Of a stretch of 64,000 nt of DNA, positions 12,576 to 43,195 are shown in pieces. The stretch covers positions 1,984,001-2,048,000 of the forward strand of contig NEEC01000009.1 in assembly GCA_002189035.1 (NCBI GenBank), written 5' to 3'. Position numbers and translations under genes: made by a program. The stretch is from Utricularia gibba (Eukaryota; Streptophyta; Magnoliopsida; Lamiales; Lentibulariaceae). The notes under the pieces are model-generated. The model had not been told where the DNA came from and did not search any database. It saw only the letters and a list, made by a program, of their open reading frames with translations. The number at the start of each line of letters is the position of its first letter. Positions within the stretch are counted from its first letter, which is position 1.

Positions 12576-13259
12576 TACAATCTGTTACCTACGTCGCCGT
12601 GGTGCACCAGGCTCGGGAGAACGAATGCTGCCCGAGCTGCCCGATCAAGAAAAGGCTCTAGATCTTCGCGAGCATATCGGCGTTCTAGAACATTCTACCA
12701 CACATTTCGTGGGCAAAAATACCTGAACCATGAAATGAAGCCCACAGGCCCATAATATATTCTTGACTTCTCAAGCGGCCCATACAATTTACCGTTGGGG
12801 GCCTGTTCAAAACTGCAACCATACTAAACCTTAATTATAAAAATTATTTATATTAATAAAAAATGTTTAATATTTGCAAACAATTAAGAATTTTTTCCAA
12901 AATTAAAATTAATTTATACATTTTATGGAAATCGAAGAAATTTTGTTTTCAAATGCATAATTAATTTAGAATTCGATTTTTTTTTTCAACAAAAGAAAAA
13001 CAGGCAAAGAAAAGTAAACCGACTTTCAACCAAAAATAACAAATGACTTGAAGGGAAAGCCAAGTTCTGGTTCTGCTGCTCTGTATAATTACAAAACCCT
13101 TGTGACGCGAACGTATAAAAAACAAAAATCATTTCTTAGTTGTAATCTTTTTTCTGATTCTATCAAAACTCGCGAGTATCGGACCTGCGGTGTTCTACGA
13201 TCAATTCGACGATGAACTCCACTTGATCTAGGGGAAGTGTACCGGCGGCAGAGTCTGGT
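12576..13259. promoter_or_regulatory. Shared upstream region between RCC1 gene and BIG
   Basis: 684 bp separate two start codons pointing away from each other, so one region must carry both promoters. The middle (about 12800-13000) is AT-rich. No clear TATA box is seen for either gene, which fits broadly expressed housekeeping genes. Confidence 0.5.
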
Positions 13260-30972
<17,713 letters not shown>

Positions 30973-32572
30973 TGACCAAATGCTCTCTTTTTCACTTGGA
31001 TAGTTGTACGGACTTCCCTTCCAGAGTGTGGTTTGTACATTACAGTTATATCTCCTCCCATCAATAAAGGGTTTTTATAAAAATAATAACCTAAGTTTTT
31101 AATAACGTTCATGAATTATGATATGTTTTTTATTCCAGAAACACCTGAAAGATGTGGATTCAAAGAAACCTGATACAAGAACTTCTGGTCCTCGTTCCCC
31201 GTCCACTTCCACCAGGACAAAAGTGTCCTTCCAACATTCAGGGTTGGTGGGGATGAGTAGCTGGGAGTGAGAATGAGCCTCAAAGCACTGTTGTGAAGTT
31301 AAGGACGAGTGCTCAAGCTATTATGGGGAGAGAATGATTACAGAGTTTGCGTCCAGACCCATGTATTTGATCATTATGGCAAGGGGAACCCAAACTTTGC
31401 AAGCTTACTAATGGGACACAGGCTCTATCTGTCAGCCTCCTCAAAAACTTCCAGAGTAGACAGGTTTCCCTATTGACTTGCAGTGTTTCTAGTTTAGTAT
31501 CATGATGGTTTATGTCAGTTTTTCATGGTAGGAATAATGGTGCTCATGGGCGAGATATGAGAGCATCTTCATAAACCCAACCGTTTGTGGAAGCATCTCC
31601 AAAACATTGTTCAGGGATTGGAGCCAATGCCAAAATTTTGAAGCCTCTTTCAAGAAGTGCTCCTACTATTTCATTTATATCAGCATTACATGATGTTATA
31701 TCTATCCAGAGTTGCCCCATAAGCATTGAAGAATGGATATGAGGATGATGTAGATAACGACGAATTGGATTCACTAGGTTCAATGCCCCTTTCAATCAAT
31801 CCAGGGAACCCAAGGGGGTGGCTGATACAAGCAACAAACAAGAAACACAAATGGAAGATCAGGAACTGGAAGGTGATGAAAGCTGAATAAAACATATCTC
31901 TTGTTACTAACAATGAATGATCATGAAGCTTGGTGAGAAAATCAGCTCCATCTTCATGAGAGTGACAGTAGGTAGAAAATCTAGTCATTATTTTTTATGA
32001 TATTGCTAAACTTCTTCATGTATTAATTACTTGGACTAAATGTACGGAGGCTGTCACCCTTAACTGGGATTGACACTGTTTAAATGCAAATGGTGCTGTC
32101 CCCCACCTGATGAGCAGCATCAGTACTACTCGATTGTCGTACTGCACTACCATCTATCCTGCAATGGCATCATCAATTTGTTCTGTTGCAGCTTTTTACT
32201 GTGCTTGTTGGATGCACTCTATACACTTCAGTTTATAGAACAGTGAAATGGAGTAAACATGAGCTCACTTTTGTTTCTCTTCCTGTGAACTGTTTCTTAT
32301 AAAAGATGTTAAATGATCTCTTAATGCCCACATTTTGAAGTCACTCAAAATGCAGCCATCATAGAAGGGGAAACTGAGGAACCTTATTTATTCAGCATCT
32401 GTATCTTCATGTCATGGACGTAAGGTTTAAGTGATATAAGCAGTGCTTGTTGCTGCCTCACTTCCACAAATGGAAGAAGCTCGCTGCATAGTCGAGATCC
32501 GGCAAGTAACCGGTAAGCACACATCTCTAGGCTGGCTAAAAGAGAATTGTGATACAAATATGTGGTCTTGCT
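30973..32572. other. BIG 3' UTR and spacer
   Basis: After the BIG 3' UTR no gene is recognised. Short open frames on both strands (for example 31544-31795, minus) show no family motif I know. Confidence 0.4.
31063..31068 (+). terminator. Poly(A) signal of BIG
   Basis: AATAAA about 90 bases after the BIG stop codon, followed by a T-rich stretch. A normal plant 3' end. Confidence 0.55.
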
Positions 32573-33125
32573 TCAACGGTTGTTTATGGGTGGCTTCAGT
32601 CTTGGCCGATCCATTCCTCTGTAATCCTTCCACATCATTCTTTCAACTCTCTCTGCTGCATCAAGAAATGCCTTATTCTCTTCATGCTTCTGGCTGAGTA
32701 TCTAGGTAAAAAGAAAAGCAGCAAAGAACATAACCAAAAGATGAGAATGTGAAAACTCTACTGGAATCAAAAGACAAAACTCTTACCTTGGAGCCATTGT
32801 GGTGATACCCTTCTTCGCCGTCCTCTTCTTGTACTTCTTCTCCAAAAGAAGCTCTCTCTACAGAAGCTGGTTCATCGAACATTTGGAAAATAACAGAGGA
32901 AATTCACTGAAAACTGCATGCATCATGAAAAAGAAAAGCTTTTGAACCTGGGATGAAAACTGGCTTCTTGACTGCATCATGCACCTGCAGCAGAGTCTTC
33001 CTTCCTCCAAGAAATTCTGTTTTCACCAAGTTGCTGATACCTTGATGAAGTCTTGCATAAGTGAACTCCATAGCTAAGCAAATGAGGAAAAAACAAATCA
33101 TCCCTGAGGTACAAGGACTTCTCAT
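32573..33125 (-). CDS. RGF/GOLVEN/CLEL-type secreted peptide precursor
   Basis: A small three-exon gene found by joining frames: 32948-33125, 32787-32866, 32573-32689, 124 aa, with all three phases agreeing. The N terminus is a signal peptide (ICFFLICLAMEF then TYA and a likely cleavage). The middle is variable and acidic (EEVQEEDGEEG). The C terminus reads KDYRGMDRPRLKPPINNR and stops. Precursors of this shape release a short peptide starting with Asp-Tyr, whose Tyr is sulfated by TPST and whose prolines may be hydroxylated; RGF/GLV peptides begin DY and end PPxxN or NN, and act through RGFR/RGI receptor kinases in root meristem and gravitropism. Arabidopsis GLV4/RGF7 (At3g02240) lies next to BIG, which supports the call. 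Expression is unproven. A CIF- or PSY-type peptide is a less good fit. Confidence 0.72.
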
Positions 33126-34162
33126 TTTCTAGTCTTCTCCTTTATTCATGCCAAAACACCTGAACAAAAAGCAAGGAAATGAAACGTTGGATTCTTATAG
33201 AGCTTTCAAACGTCAGTCAAAGTTCCCGACAACCAACTATGCTCGTGGGGACAAGTAGAGCTTAAAGAAACTGATTATTAAAATAATGAGCAGAGAAAAT
33301 AGTAATTTTATGCTACCATACAGAAACCTTATCAGAGCAGACAACAGTGTCTTCTTATTGGTTGGATGGTGATCTCGAGGACCCCTTTGCTTATAAGGCA
33401 TGGTTACTATTAGGACTTACGAGCCAAGCATCATACTTGTACTTCATTAAATGCAATTTGGCTTCTTCCGTCTACACACAAATGCAATGAAATCTGATAC
33501 AACCACGAGCCTGTTCCACCTTCAAGATCGGTTCCATTGTCAAAGTAAGACACTATTTCAGAGTGGTGTGCATACATGTTTTGTATGGAAATGAATCTGA
33601 ATTTTCAAGTGGTAGAGGGGATGCTTGGACCATGTAGAGAGTCTCCTTGTGGGGCAGCTGTAAAGCCAAGAAATGCGCCGTTTCCTATTATGGATTCAGC
33701 AGAAAGTGATGTGCTCCAAATAAAAAACGATGTGTCCCAATCAGTTACGGGAACAGACATCATTTCCTTTTAACGATTGCTTTCAGAAGACATGTGCATT
33801 TTGAGTATTCACAAACGATCACACAGCTTTTAACAGCTCAAGATTCACAATCATCCAGTGATCTTGAAAGCAAACAAACAAAAAAAATCCATATCTTGCT
33901 CTGTGTAACAAACTACTGCAAAAATGTAGATCACCAAGCTGTGTGTTTGAATTTGTGATGACTGAACCATCAAAATTTCTGAAGAATGAATCATAAACAT
34001 CACTGGCGGTTAACTGTAGATTATGAAATTTGAATGGATGAAAAAAAAAAAAAACATACAGACCGATGCCAAAGAAAATTTCCACAGGGAGTGTTTTGTT
34101 TACTTCGTTAGTAATGGAAGTTAAAGAGGTTGCAATTACATGCCCGCTTGCATGCAACTGTT
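33126..34162. other. Spacer between peptide gene and F-box gene
   Basis: Probable promoter of the peptide gene next to the 3' region of the F-box gene, which is also on the minus strand. No gene-like structure is seen. Confidence 0.35.
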
Positions 34163-35449
34163 TCAGCAGACACTGGCATCGAATCGTGGCTCATAGAAGC
34201 AAACCTGGCTATTATACGTTTGGAGGGCAAATCCAGCTATCCAAGACCAAACTTTTTTATCAACATCATAGAGAAGGCCCTTTCCTTGGTTCCATGATGT
34301 AAAACAAATCAGATTATCCTGTCCGAAGCATTCAAATCTCTCGGCTGATAGCCTAAAAAGTGCTCGGAAATACTTCGGAGGCATTCTGCTCACCTCAATC
34401 CAAACCAATTTGGTATGGTCCAGCTCCCATATCTTCATGCTTTGAAGAGTACTATAGAGTCCGATTCTGCCAACTAGAAACAGGCGTTTTTGGGTTCCAG
34501 CAACAAGATATCCATCCAACAATGACCGGGGAAACTTTGCAGGTATGTGTTCCCAATGACCATTGTCCAACCGATACATCATCAAACCAAGCGGTGAAAG
34601 TGTTTCCAAGTACAACCTTGACTCACAAAATGCCATCTTTGAGGAGCAAAGGTTTACAGCAGGCATAGTTTCGTGAAGCAACCATTTGTTAAGTTTCGAG
34701 TCATACACTTCAGTGGGCAAGGATCTGTCACCATAGATATCACTAGTAGCTATAACTTTAAAGGACCGGTCCTTCCGATCGACAACCATAACCAACTGCC
34801 TTTGCTGGTTATAATGCATGCTGGGCAAGGTTCTCCAAGTCTGTGTCAGTGGATTGCAAATCAATGTCTTAAAGATGAAACCATCCAACCCTGAAAAGCA
34901 TACGAGCCCTCCAGAAGAGCCAACCAGCAAGAAGGCCCAAGCTGGGAGAAATGTAAATGGGATTCGGAACCACTGCTTAAGAGGCAAGCTAAATACTGAA
35001 CATTGAGGAGTCTGTGAGTTCTTCCAATATGTGAGAAGGCAAGGTCCATGAGAGGGTACTTGTGAATGAAATCTCAAAAAGCTCTGATCTTGCAAGATGG
35101 AATTCCATCTCTTGCACACGGAGCGCAGTCTAAATATCATGAATGGCGGAAGCCTAGCTAAGATCTCATTCAAAAGATCTTCCGGAAGCCTGGCCCATAT
35201 GTTATCTTCCATCTGTATATCTGGTTGAACAGCTTTACCAAATGAGGCTGCAGTTTCTTCATCTAGCCCCCGTGGTTTCGTTTTGATCACCTTCTGCCTC
35301 GACGGACTTGTATTTCTGGATCCAATTCGACCAAGTGGGCTGGTATTTCTAGACCCACAGCAACTATAGCCTGCTTGCCGGAGAAAAAGTTCCTCCTCCC
35401 TTGAAGAACTGCCTCTCACCCATCTAGAATTTGACGCAGCTTCCGCCAT
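34163..35449 (-). CDS. F-box protein, At5g15710-like
   Basis: Substrate adaptor of an SCF ubiquitin ligase. It is a single open frame of 428 aa. The F-box spans about residues 84-125 ([17 protein letters not shown], then [14 protein letters not shown]), which binds SKP1/ASK. The rest (about 150-415) is a beta-propeller-like substrate region with F-box-associated/kelch-type repeats ([35 protein letters not shown]). The N-terminal 80 residues carry a repeated GSRNTSP motif, a possible phosphosite cluster. The start is the first Met of the frame. A 5' UTR intron is possible: a GTAAGC donor lies near 35700 on the minus strand. The substrate is unknown. Confidence 0.88.
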   Translation of the reverse strand: MAEAASNSRWVRGSSSREEELFLRQAGYSCCGSRNTSPLGRIGSRNTSPSRQKVIKTKPRGLDEETAASFGKAVQPDIQMEDNIWARLPEDLLNEILARLPPFMIFRLRSVCKRWNSILQDQSFLRFHSQVPSHGPCLLTYWKNSQTPQCSVFSLPLKQWFRIPFTFLPAWAFLLVGSSGGLVCFSGLDGFIFKTLICNPLTQTWRTLPSMHYNQQRQLVMVVDRKDRSFKVIATSDIYGDRSLPTEVYDSKLNKWLLHETMPAVNLCSSKMAFCESRLYLETLSPLGLMMYRLDNGHWEHIPAKFPRSLLDGYLVAGTQKRLFLVGRIGLYSTLQSMKIWELDHTKLVWIEVSRMPPKYFRALFRLSAERFECFGQDNLICFTSWNQGKGLLYDVDKKVWSWIAGFALQTYNSQVCFYEPRFDASVC

Positions 35450-36358
35450 TCAAATAAGCTTGACAAACACAATATACAGCCTCGAATTCTTACAAGAAAA
35501 GCTTAACTTGATAATCCCTTCAGAATTTCTCAGACTCAGCCACCACTAACAAATAAAAACCCAAGTCAAATGGAGAAACGCAGCAACCAACAAAAACCCA
35601 ATTCACCAGGCATTCCCATCACTAAAAAAGAACAATTTTTTAGCTCTCAACATTACAAACACCGGATTCAGAAAAAAAAAAAAAGAAAAGAAAAGTGGCG
35701 CTTACCCAAACACCCACCCGAAACCATAAGCATCCATCACCAGCAAAAAGGGTAAAAAAGAGGAAATTAAAGGAATTCACTGAATCTGGCATTCATTAAC
35801 TTCCACATCCACACTGACTGAACATGAACCGTCGAGGGACAAATTGGTGAGCTCATCTACCTACCTATTTCAATTCCCTTTGCTTTTTTGCACACCCTAT
35901 CTCTTTTTCTTTCCACTCTACTCCGGCAGCCAGAAAACCCCGTTCACTTTCCGAGTTCTCACTTTAACACCCGAAGTTCCAGCATTTACCCCTTTTCATT
36001 GTTCTCCCAAAACTACTGAATATCGAAAAAAAATATATTTTAAAAGTGTTTTTGATAAAAACAGATAACAGAACCATATGAGCCAACTCAGTGACCCGTT
36101 TTCCAAAAAGCGGGTCGGTTTGGACCCGGTCTTGTGACTCCACCCGACGGTGGCTGTTTGCATAAGCTTCTTCTACCGGATCTTCCGTCATGTTTTAATG
36201 AGTTCAGAAACGTGCTCAAAATCCACCCGCATGCCGGCTCATGGAGATGAACCGGAGTCACAATGTTACATTCGCATTGTGAAGGCGAACTCAGGCTCAA
36301 TTCATGCAATGCTGTGGGTCCTTGCTTGTCGCCCTGGATTTTGGAAAGGCGTACTTCA
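35450..36358. other. F-box gene leader and spacer
   Basis: Probably holds the F-box gene 5' UTR and promoter, then the 3' end of the kanadaptin-like gene, which lies on the same strand. It includes an A-rich run near 35673. No other gene seen. Confidence 0.35.
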
Positions 36359-39300
36359 TTAGTATCCAAAACGATCGTTCAGCGACGTTCGTCCATCTCC
36401 AGATTGGCCTGGCCGGAGAATCATAGAGCCACAGCGTGTTAAAAAGCAACCAGATAAAATACCCAGAAAAACTGGAAACTTGCAACAGAATGTTATGGCT
36501 CTTGAAAGTTGAAGGTACCTTGTGGGGGACCCAAGATTCATAATCCGACCCCTTGGACATGGATGATCTCTCGCCGTTGACCGCTTGTTCTTGTGTCTCG
36601 CTGTCCATCCAGGTGTCATCATCTTCATCACGGACATGGTATCCTTTAGAATGTTTTAGTAGCAAGGCCACAGCATCTTCTGCCTTGAACTTGGAAGGAC
36701 TGGGCTCCTCAAGCTCTCCGCTCCCAGTTGGCTTCGTAGCCTCACGTGACTTTCGCTTCCTTATTAAAAGACCAGGTGCAGCTGCTTCTAGTGAAGGGTC
36801 TGTTTTCTCCAGCATTGTTTGCCTATCTTTGTAGTCTACAAACTCGTCAGTTTCTTGATGATCATCAGCAGGTGTTACCTGCTTGCTTTCTTGTTTTGAT
36901 CTATCTTGCACAGCACCAAGCCACTGAGGCTTTGCAACTGTCAATGGTGTAGTTTGGGTTGCATCAGCTTTTGGTTCTGGTTCCGAAATCGCACCAACAT
37001 TTTCTTTCTCTTGAACTAATGAATCTTCCGGTTTGGCAGAACTACTGTTCCTTAACGAAGTGGCCATGTGCTCATCTGGCGCCGCGGGTCTTTTTCCAAC
37101 AAGTGAAGCAGAACTTCGACTTGCAGTTGTGACAACAGTCTGTCCTGCGGATTCCCTTTTCCTTGCAGCTTCTCCAGTAGGATCGGCAAGTTTCAACAGG
37201 TACAAAATCCTGTCCAACTCTGACCATAGACTTGACAACTCCTTCTGAACCTTTTCCTTCGTATCTATAACTGCCAATAAACAAGGATACTAACTCAACA
37301 CCAAACAGGTTTCAGCAGGGGAACAGATGTTAAGATCCCCTGGCATGAATCAAAAATAAAAAACATGAAAAACTTTTTCAAAGTCTAAGTCATAGAAAAT
37401 TTACCAAGCTGAGATGAAACAGCAGACATGTACGCATCAAGAGCATCTTCCTCATTGGCTGTGGACACATTATCCTTTTTCGCTAGATTGCTATCATCAA
37501 TAAGTAACTTTTCCTTCTCTTTTATCTCCTTGAGAAGGGATTCCTTCTTGTCAAGGAGAGATTCAGATGTTTCAACCGATTTGCTGTCCACGCTCTTTTT
37601 CTTTGGCTTCTTTGTCCGATCATAGAATTCATCATCATCACTGCATTTGTAGAATATTCAGTATAACGTGGTCATAGCCAAACCATTTTTGTGGCTGAAA
37701 TCAGAGGAAGACATGAAATGTTTTTCCAAAGTTGAGCACACCAAATTATTCAATTGGAGAGCATATATTCATCATAGCTCGTCTCACATGATACCTTAAA
37801 AGATCTTCCTCATCGATAAACCCTTTTTTCTTCCTAGCTGCTGATCTTCCAGACCGTGCGCCCAAACTCTCCCGGATACTATCATTTAATGTCTCTTCCA
37901 AATTTTCAAGTTCTTCCATTATCTGTTGAAAGATTCAAATGCCAGTTTATACACAAATAAAATGAAACACGCTCCAAGAAAAGGCATGCTATAACAATCA
38001 ACCTGTGATATCCTCTGGTCATTTCGAGCGATCTGAGTTTGTTGTCCTTGTGTCAGGCCACCTTGGGGAATATCCTTAGCCCGAATTGCATCGATCTCTT
38101 TTTTCATGTGAGCAATCTAGATAAAAAAATAAAATAAAATAACACTTTCGAAACTCATCATTTTCAAATTCAGTGTAAGTGTCCTTGTCCAAAAATTATG
38201 GAATACAAGTGACCTTCTCAAGTCTCTTAATAACTTTTTCTTTAGTTTTCTCCTGCTTCTCTGTCAGCTGCCCTTGTAATTTTGCCAAGTTATTTCATCA
38301 ACTTCATCCTAAATATTCATGATCAAACATTGTCACTGATAAAGAATAGCAAAGAGGGACTCTGAATAGTGATTAATCAATTCTTATGAAATGGGCAAGC
38401 GAACATGTATGAGCAATGCAGCAGTTGCACAAACCTCATCATCCTCCACAGCATCCTCACCCATGCCCCATGATATTCCATCTGCACGAGATGCTTCAAG
38501 CTTTGCTCTAAGAAGTGATGCTTCCATATCATGCATATTTTGTTGGAGTTTCGCTCTATGTAAACTCTTCAAATCGGCTTCCTTAAAAAACATGGCAACA
38601 AAACTGTGAAATAAAAATTATGCATTAAATGAACAGTCGCCACACATTTTCTGCAGAAAGAAAAAATTATAATAAAAGCCTGATCATGGATGATAAATCT
38701 ATGAATTAGAGAAGTACCTTTGGCATCAAATCTGAGGGCCCTTGAAATATGTAAAGTCTAGAAGAGCTGCATAAAAATTAATAAGGTGTCACCGTGCCAC
38801 GCACTGTGCCAAAGAACATGAATCATATATACGTAGGTGAAAAATAAAAATATACTACCAATTTTATGAGCAGCATACTGCACTGGTATAAGGCCACGAA
38901 ATCTTTCATAAAATATGATCAAGAAAACATGCATATCAAGCCACATAGAAGTGCCATAGTGCTTGGTACTTACAGGCCAAAACGTATGACATCACCAACA
39001 TGTAAATCCACGTACACTCTCTTCTTCACCTGGTAAGTACGATGACGAGTGAGGCAACAAACTCTGGGTATTGATTAGAAATCGTACAGAGGAAATAAAA
39101 TAATTAATACAGAAAAACATCAATCTGATATATCAGGCGACATGAGTCTGCAAAAATAAAGTTAATTGGTAATAATTAAAGAGATGGAACTTATGATACA
39201 AGAAACGTGGGAAAAGGATCAGCACACTTTAAGAGTCATATGTCTATTGCTCAAGCCAAATAAAACAAAAATAAATCATCTTGAGTTCATCACCTTAAAT

Positions 39301-40546
39301 GGAAAAAAAAAGCACCGCGTTCCCTAGTCTGATGGCATGCATCTCAATATGATAAATCAAAGCCACTGTTAGATTGAAAGAGCGTACTAACACATATCTT
39401 TAAGGAAGATCCAATAAAATTAGCGCTGTAATGCTGGCTAGTTAGAATTGCAGAAATGAAATGAAAGGTTTTACCTCCTTTTTGTTTACGAAGGTTCCAT
39501 GAGTACTTCCAAGATCATAAATATATGCATCCTCATCACTCTTGAACTGGAGCACTGGCATGAAATAAGAACTTAAAATGTAATATTCTCGTCTTATTTT
39601 AGCCCTGCCCAGGCTTACGATCAAACAAATTTTCCAGATACATGAACATTAACTTAATGCATACAAACCAGAATGAAGATTAACTAACTAATCCGAAGAA
39701 TAAAATTAGTTCAAAAATTGCCAGAGCTTATTAAGTTTTAGACCTTGCAGCTAACTTCTGAGTAAAATATAGGGAAATAGCACAACACAGAAGCAACTTA
39801 ACGTAGAGTAAAATCAACGGAAAGGGCAAGCTCTCATTTTTACTTTTTTTTCAAAAACAAAGCTCAGGTAGAGCAGCAGTTAGATATGGTTACTGAGGAA
39901 CCGTACCAGCATGAAAACGAGAAATAGTAGGATGCTCAAGCATAAAATCACAAAGATCCACGCGGCCAAACATATAAGCTCCCTTCTTATCCCTGAAACA
40001 AGTTATCAAAGTGAGATTCAATCTCCAAGGTTAAACACTGCAATACATAACCCTGTCGCTAATAACACATCGACTAATTCTAACACTCTAAATTTTCAAC
40101 TACATTAACACCTCAAAAAAAAAGAAGTAATCAATTCGAAATATCAAGAGAAACGCTACTAACACGTCAAATTGTTGAATGATGGCACCATCCTTAAGAA
40201 CCTCGAGGAAGAAATGACGAGAAGGGGCGCCGCTCCAGGGCGGAATCGTGTACGGAACAGCGGGGCTATTACTTCTCAGATCCGCTTTCCTTTCAACCTC
40301 AACAAAGGAAGCGCCTATCTCACCCTCGGCACCAACCGAGAGTTGAACTGAATTCCCGGATACGGGAGGTTCGGAAGAATTGCGTTCGGAATCCATTTCA
40401 GTGCCCTCAAATTTACCGATTTCGGATATTGGTTGCTCAGTAGGGGTCGCCAACGTCGCAGCTTCATGCACAGTTTCAGCTACCGATGTCTCCCCAGCGC
40501 CGTCGGCTCTGTTCCTCGTAGGAGGAGGTCCCATGTCGGTAGTCAT
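36359..40546 (-). CDS. Kanadaptin-like FHA-domain protein
   Basis: Homologue of animal kanadaptin (SLC4A1AP), a nuclear protein linked to spliceosomes; the plant role is unknown. Exons: 40164-40546, 39907-39992, 39475-39554, 38974-39029, 38718-38766, 38435-38581, 38214-38308, 38003-38116, 37795-37922, 37405-37640, 36519-37270, 36359-36408, about 725 aa if two one-base gaps are allowed for. The FHA domain (about residues 120-215) shows GAYMFGR, HPTISRFHA, IYDLGSTHGTFVN and GDVIRFG, the phosphothreonine-binding face. A coiled-coil and charged region follows, and the C terminus is QSGDGRTSLNDRFGY. Frame breaks lie at plus-strand 38271-38273 and 36524-36528; both look like a lost base in a G/C run. 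The start is the first ATG; upstream the frame has only GTG. Probable counterpart At5g38840. Confidence 0.87.
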
Positions 40547-41350
40547 AACTTCGGTGGACGTAGCAGAAGGCACCCGCGACTCTGACCGACGGAATGGCTT
40601 CCGCGTCTACTGCACCGCGCCTCTTTCGTCCTTACCCCTTTATATACTTTTATTCTGTGATTTAATTTTATACAGCAAATACCTAGACTACCCTCACCGA
40701 TATTCTTCGGCCTCCTCCCTGGTTGCTAACAGTTCCCTGTTCCAAGTTCACGGTGAAACGATGGGCGATGGCGGGGCATGCGTTCCGACCGGAGTTTCTG
40801 TATATGCATCTTCGACGGGATCCACACCGGTGCATCTATTTCGAAAGCAATTTTCCTAATATCCATAGGAACGCGTGCCCTGAGAGATGATCATTATCTT
40901 GCGCCGTCTTTTACGGTGCACTCGTTCCTCTCGAATCCGCGTCTCCGGAGCTACAGTTCACCAGTCCAGGGGCATGGCCACCGGTGATGAGCATGGTCGC
41001 TGGCGCGCAACGCGCCGCCATCGGTGGTAAAGTATATACCATAATTTTTTTCATTTAGTTTCATGTTTAATCATCAATTTTCAACTTCAAAAAGTTCATA
41101 TAATTCTCGCACATTTTTATTCCTTTATCAGAAGCCACCGCCATGAAACAGGTTCTTCATGGCCAATGGCTTCCGATGACAAGCAGCTTCAAACCAGAAA
41201 TACACACACGCATGCGCGTCGCCTACACCAACGCCGCTTATTTCCATGTTCAGAAAAATTGCATACAAACACTGCTTACACTCCAGATGGCATCGGTAAA
41301 GGGTTCTCAAAACACAGCCTCACCGTTGCTGCATGAGATTGAAGGTGTGA
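40547..41350. other. Promoter region of the kanadaptin-like gene and AVT6 3' region
   Basis: No gene recognised. The short open frames here carry no known motif. Confidence 0.35.
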
Positions 41351-43195
41351 TCAACCTCTGCGAGATGGCCCCTTCTTGAACAATGAATATGCATCGCTGA
41401 ATATCGCCACCAGGTTCGAGAAGACGGCAAGAACTATCATAGAGATGGCCAAGATCCTGTCTTTCCTGGTTGCGATGCCATATCTGTCCCTGCATGAACA
41501 GCCATGATTATCGTGTCAGCTGATACATCTGCGCAGGTTACGGTGGGTGTTCTTAGTTTAAGGGCTTCAGTTACCTGAGAGTAATGGCAGCCGGGAGAAT
41601 GAATCCGATGAGGACAGCAGCTGTGGCTCCGGTGAACTGGAAAGCATCCCATATGCTGGGAATGAAGTTTGCGCCAAGGAAGATGAGGAAGATGAGGCCA
41701 ATGCTGAGGGAAGCAAATCTGACATTGTCTGATGCCAGAGGCCTGGCGGATGGGAAGAGAAGGCCGTCCAAGTTCAGCCGCAGGGGAAAAAATATGATGG
41801 GGAACACGAGCATCAGGTGAGCGGCATAGCTGACGCGAACCGCATCATTAAGTAGAGAACCAAATGGGATCCCAAGATCTGTTGAGAAGTTGGCAAGCAC
41901 ATCATCAAGTGTAGCATCACCAAATAAGAGGAACCCGAAGAGGCTGGTCATGACATAAACGCTTGAGCAGAGGGCAAGAGAAGTTCTGACTACTGCTTTG
42001 ATCTTTGTGTTGTCCTCAAGCTCGTTGTCAATAGAGTGTACTTCAAATGAAAATGAAAGACATTAGCATAATCTCCCAAAAAAACTACTGTTAAACAGAT
42101 CAGATTGGTTTTTGTCCAACGAATGTCCCCAGATTCATACCATTGTAGTGGCAGATATATGCTGTGACAAGAACCGGAACAACAGTGAAGAGATCGAGGA
42201 CAGATGCTAAATCTCTAACATCTGGAAGTAACCTAGGCATCGCCACTGTTCCGCTGATCAACTTGATGAGTGAAATACCCACCATGATCACAAGAAACAC
42301 CACAGCAAGTCCAACAGATAGAGCAGAGGTGTATCTAAGCGAGTCTGAAAACAGGGACTCCATATTCAGGAAGGCTCAGAAAAAAGAATACATCATATGA
42401 TTCACTTGAAAAATCATGTCAAAATATGAGAAATTATCATAGCATGCGCACTTGTATAACGAGTTCAATATTTGAAAGATGATATCAGAGATAGAAAGGT
42501 ACCAATTCGCTTTAAACTTGCCAGTGGCGCAAATATGGCAAGAGTGGTGGCAAGAAGAATGAAAAAGCGCCCTGTCCACCAGTTTTCTCCGAACCATTCT
42601 TCCAAGACTCCAGCATGACGAATTCCATCTGATGTTGTGCCAGAAAGCACATCACCTGAAGATACAAAGCTCATTGGTGGGATGGTTGAAGAGTGAATAG
42701 GCAACCAACGACTAAGCAAAACCTGCAAGTGGAGCCTAACTTTGACAAAAAAGTTTGGTTACCTATGATAATCATGTACACTACAAGTACACCAATGTTG
42801 TTGATTAATACACATAGTTGAATCAATACCCTTCCAAACTTCCCAAATGCATCTCCCATGAGACCTCCATAGGAAGCTGACTTTGAAGTCCGGCTGAACC
42901 TAAGTAGAAACTCAATGGATGCTTCGGTCAAGAAGGCCATGATGATGATCATGGCAATCCCCAAAACAAGTCCCAAAACCTTCATCGTGGCAGGCAAAGC
43001 CATTATCCCGGCACCGATAATTGTTGTTGACAGATTAAACACTGCACCACTGAAGGAAGCTCCATTGAATTCATCGAATCCACCCTCTTCTGATTTACTG
43101 ACGGGCAACAATGGAGATTTCTCATCGGGAACTACATGCTTGTTCTTCTTTCTAGATTTTGCTTCCTTCGCAGGGCTTGAGTTCACAATTGTCAT
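41351..43195 (-). CDS. AVT6-type vacuolar amino-acid transporter
   Basis: Member of the AAAP/SLC38 family. AVT6 proteins move amino acids, notably acidic ones, out of the vacuole in Arabidopsis. Exons: 42763-43195, 42503-42655, 42141-42344, 41575-42040, 41351-41489, 464 aa with all phases consistent. The N-terminal cytosolic tail (VPDEKSPLLPV) is followed by the family signature GAVFNLSTTIIGAGIMALP at the first membrane segment, and about ten further hydrophobic segments. TSLFGFLLFGD and YAAHLMLVFPIIFFPLR are typical of AVT6. The last exon encodes the final helix and SLFKKGPSRRG. The start at 43195 is the first ATG in frame. Arabidopsis homologues include At3g30390 and At5g38820. No damage is seen. 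Confidence 0.93.

Noticed and set aside
31544-31988. Two overlapping minus-strand frames with a protein-like stretch (ALLERGFKILALAPIPEQCF)
   Set aside because: No family recognised, the frames overlap each other, and stops flank them. Could be a gene remnant but I cannot support it.
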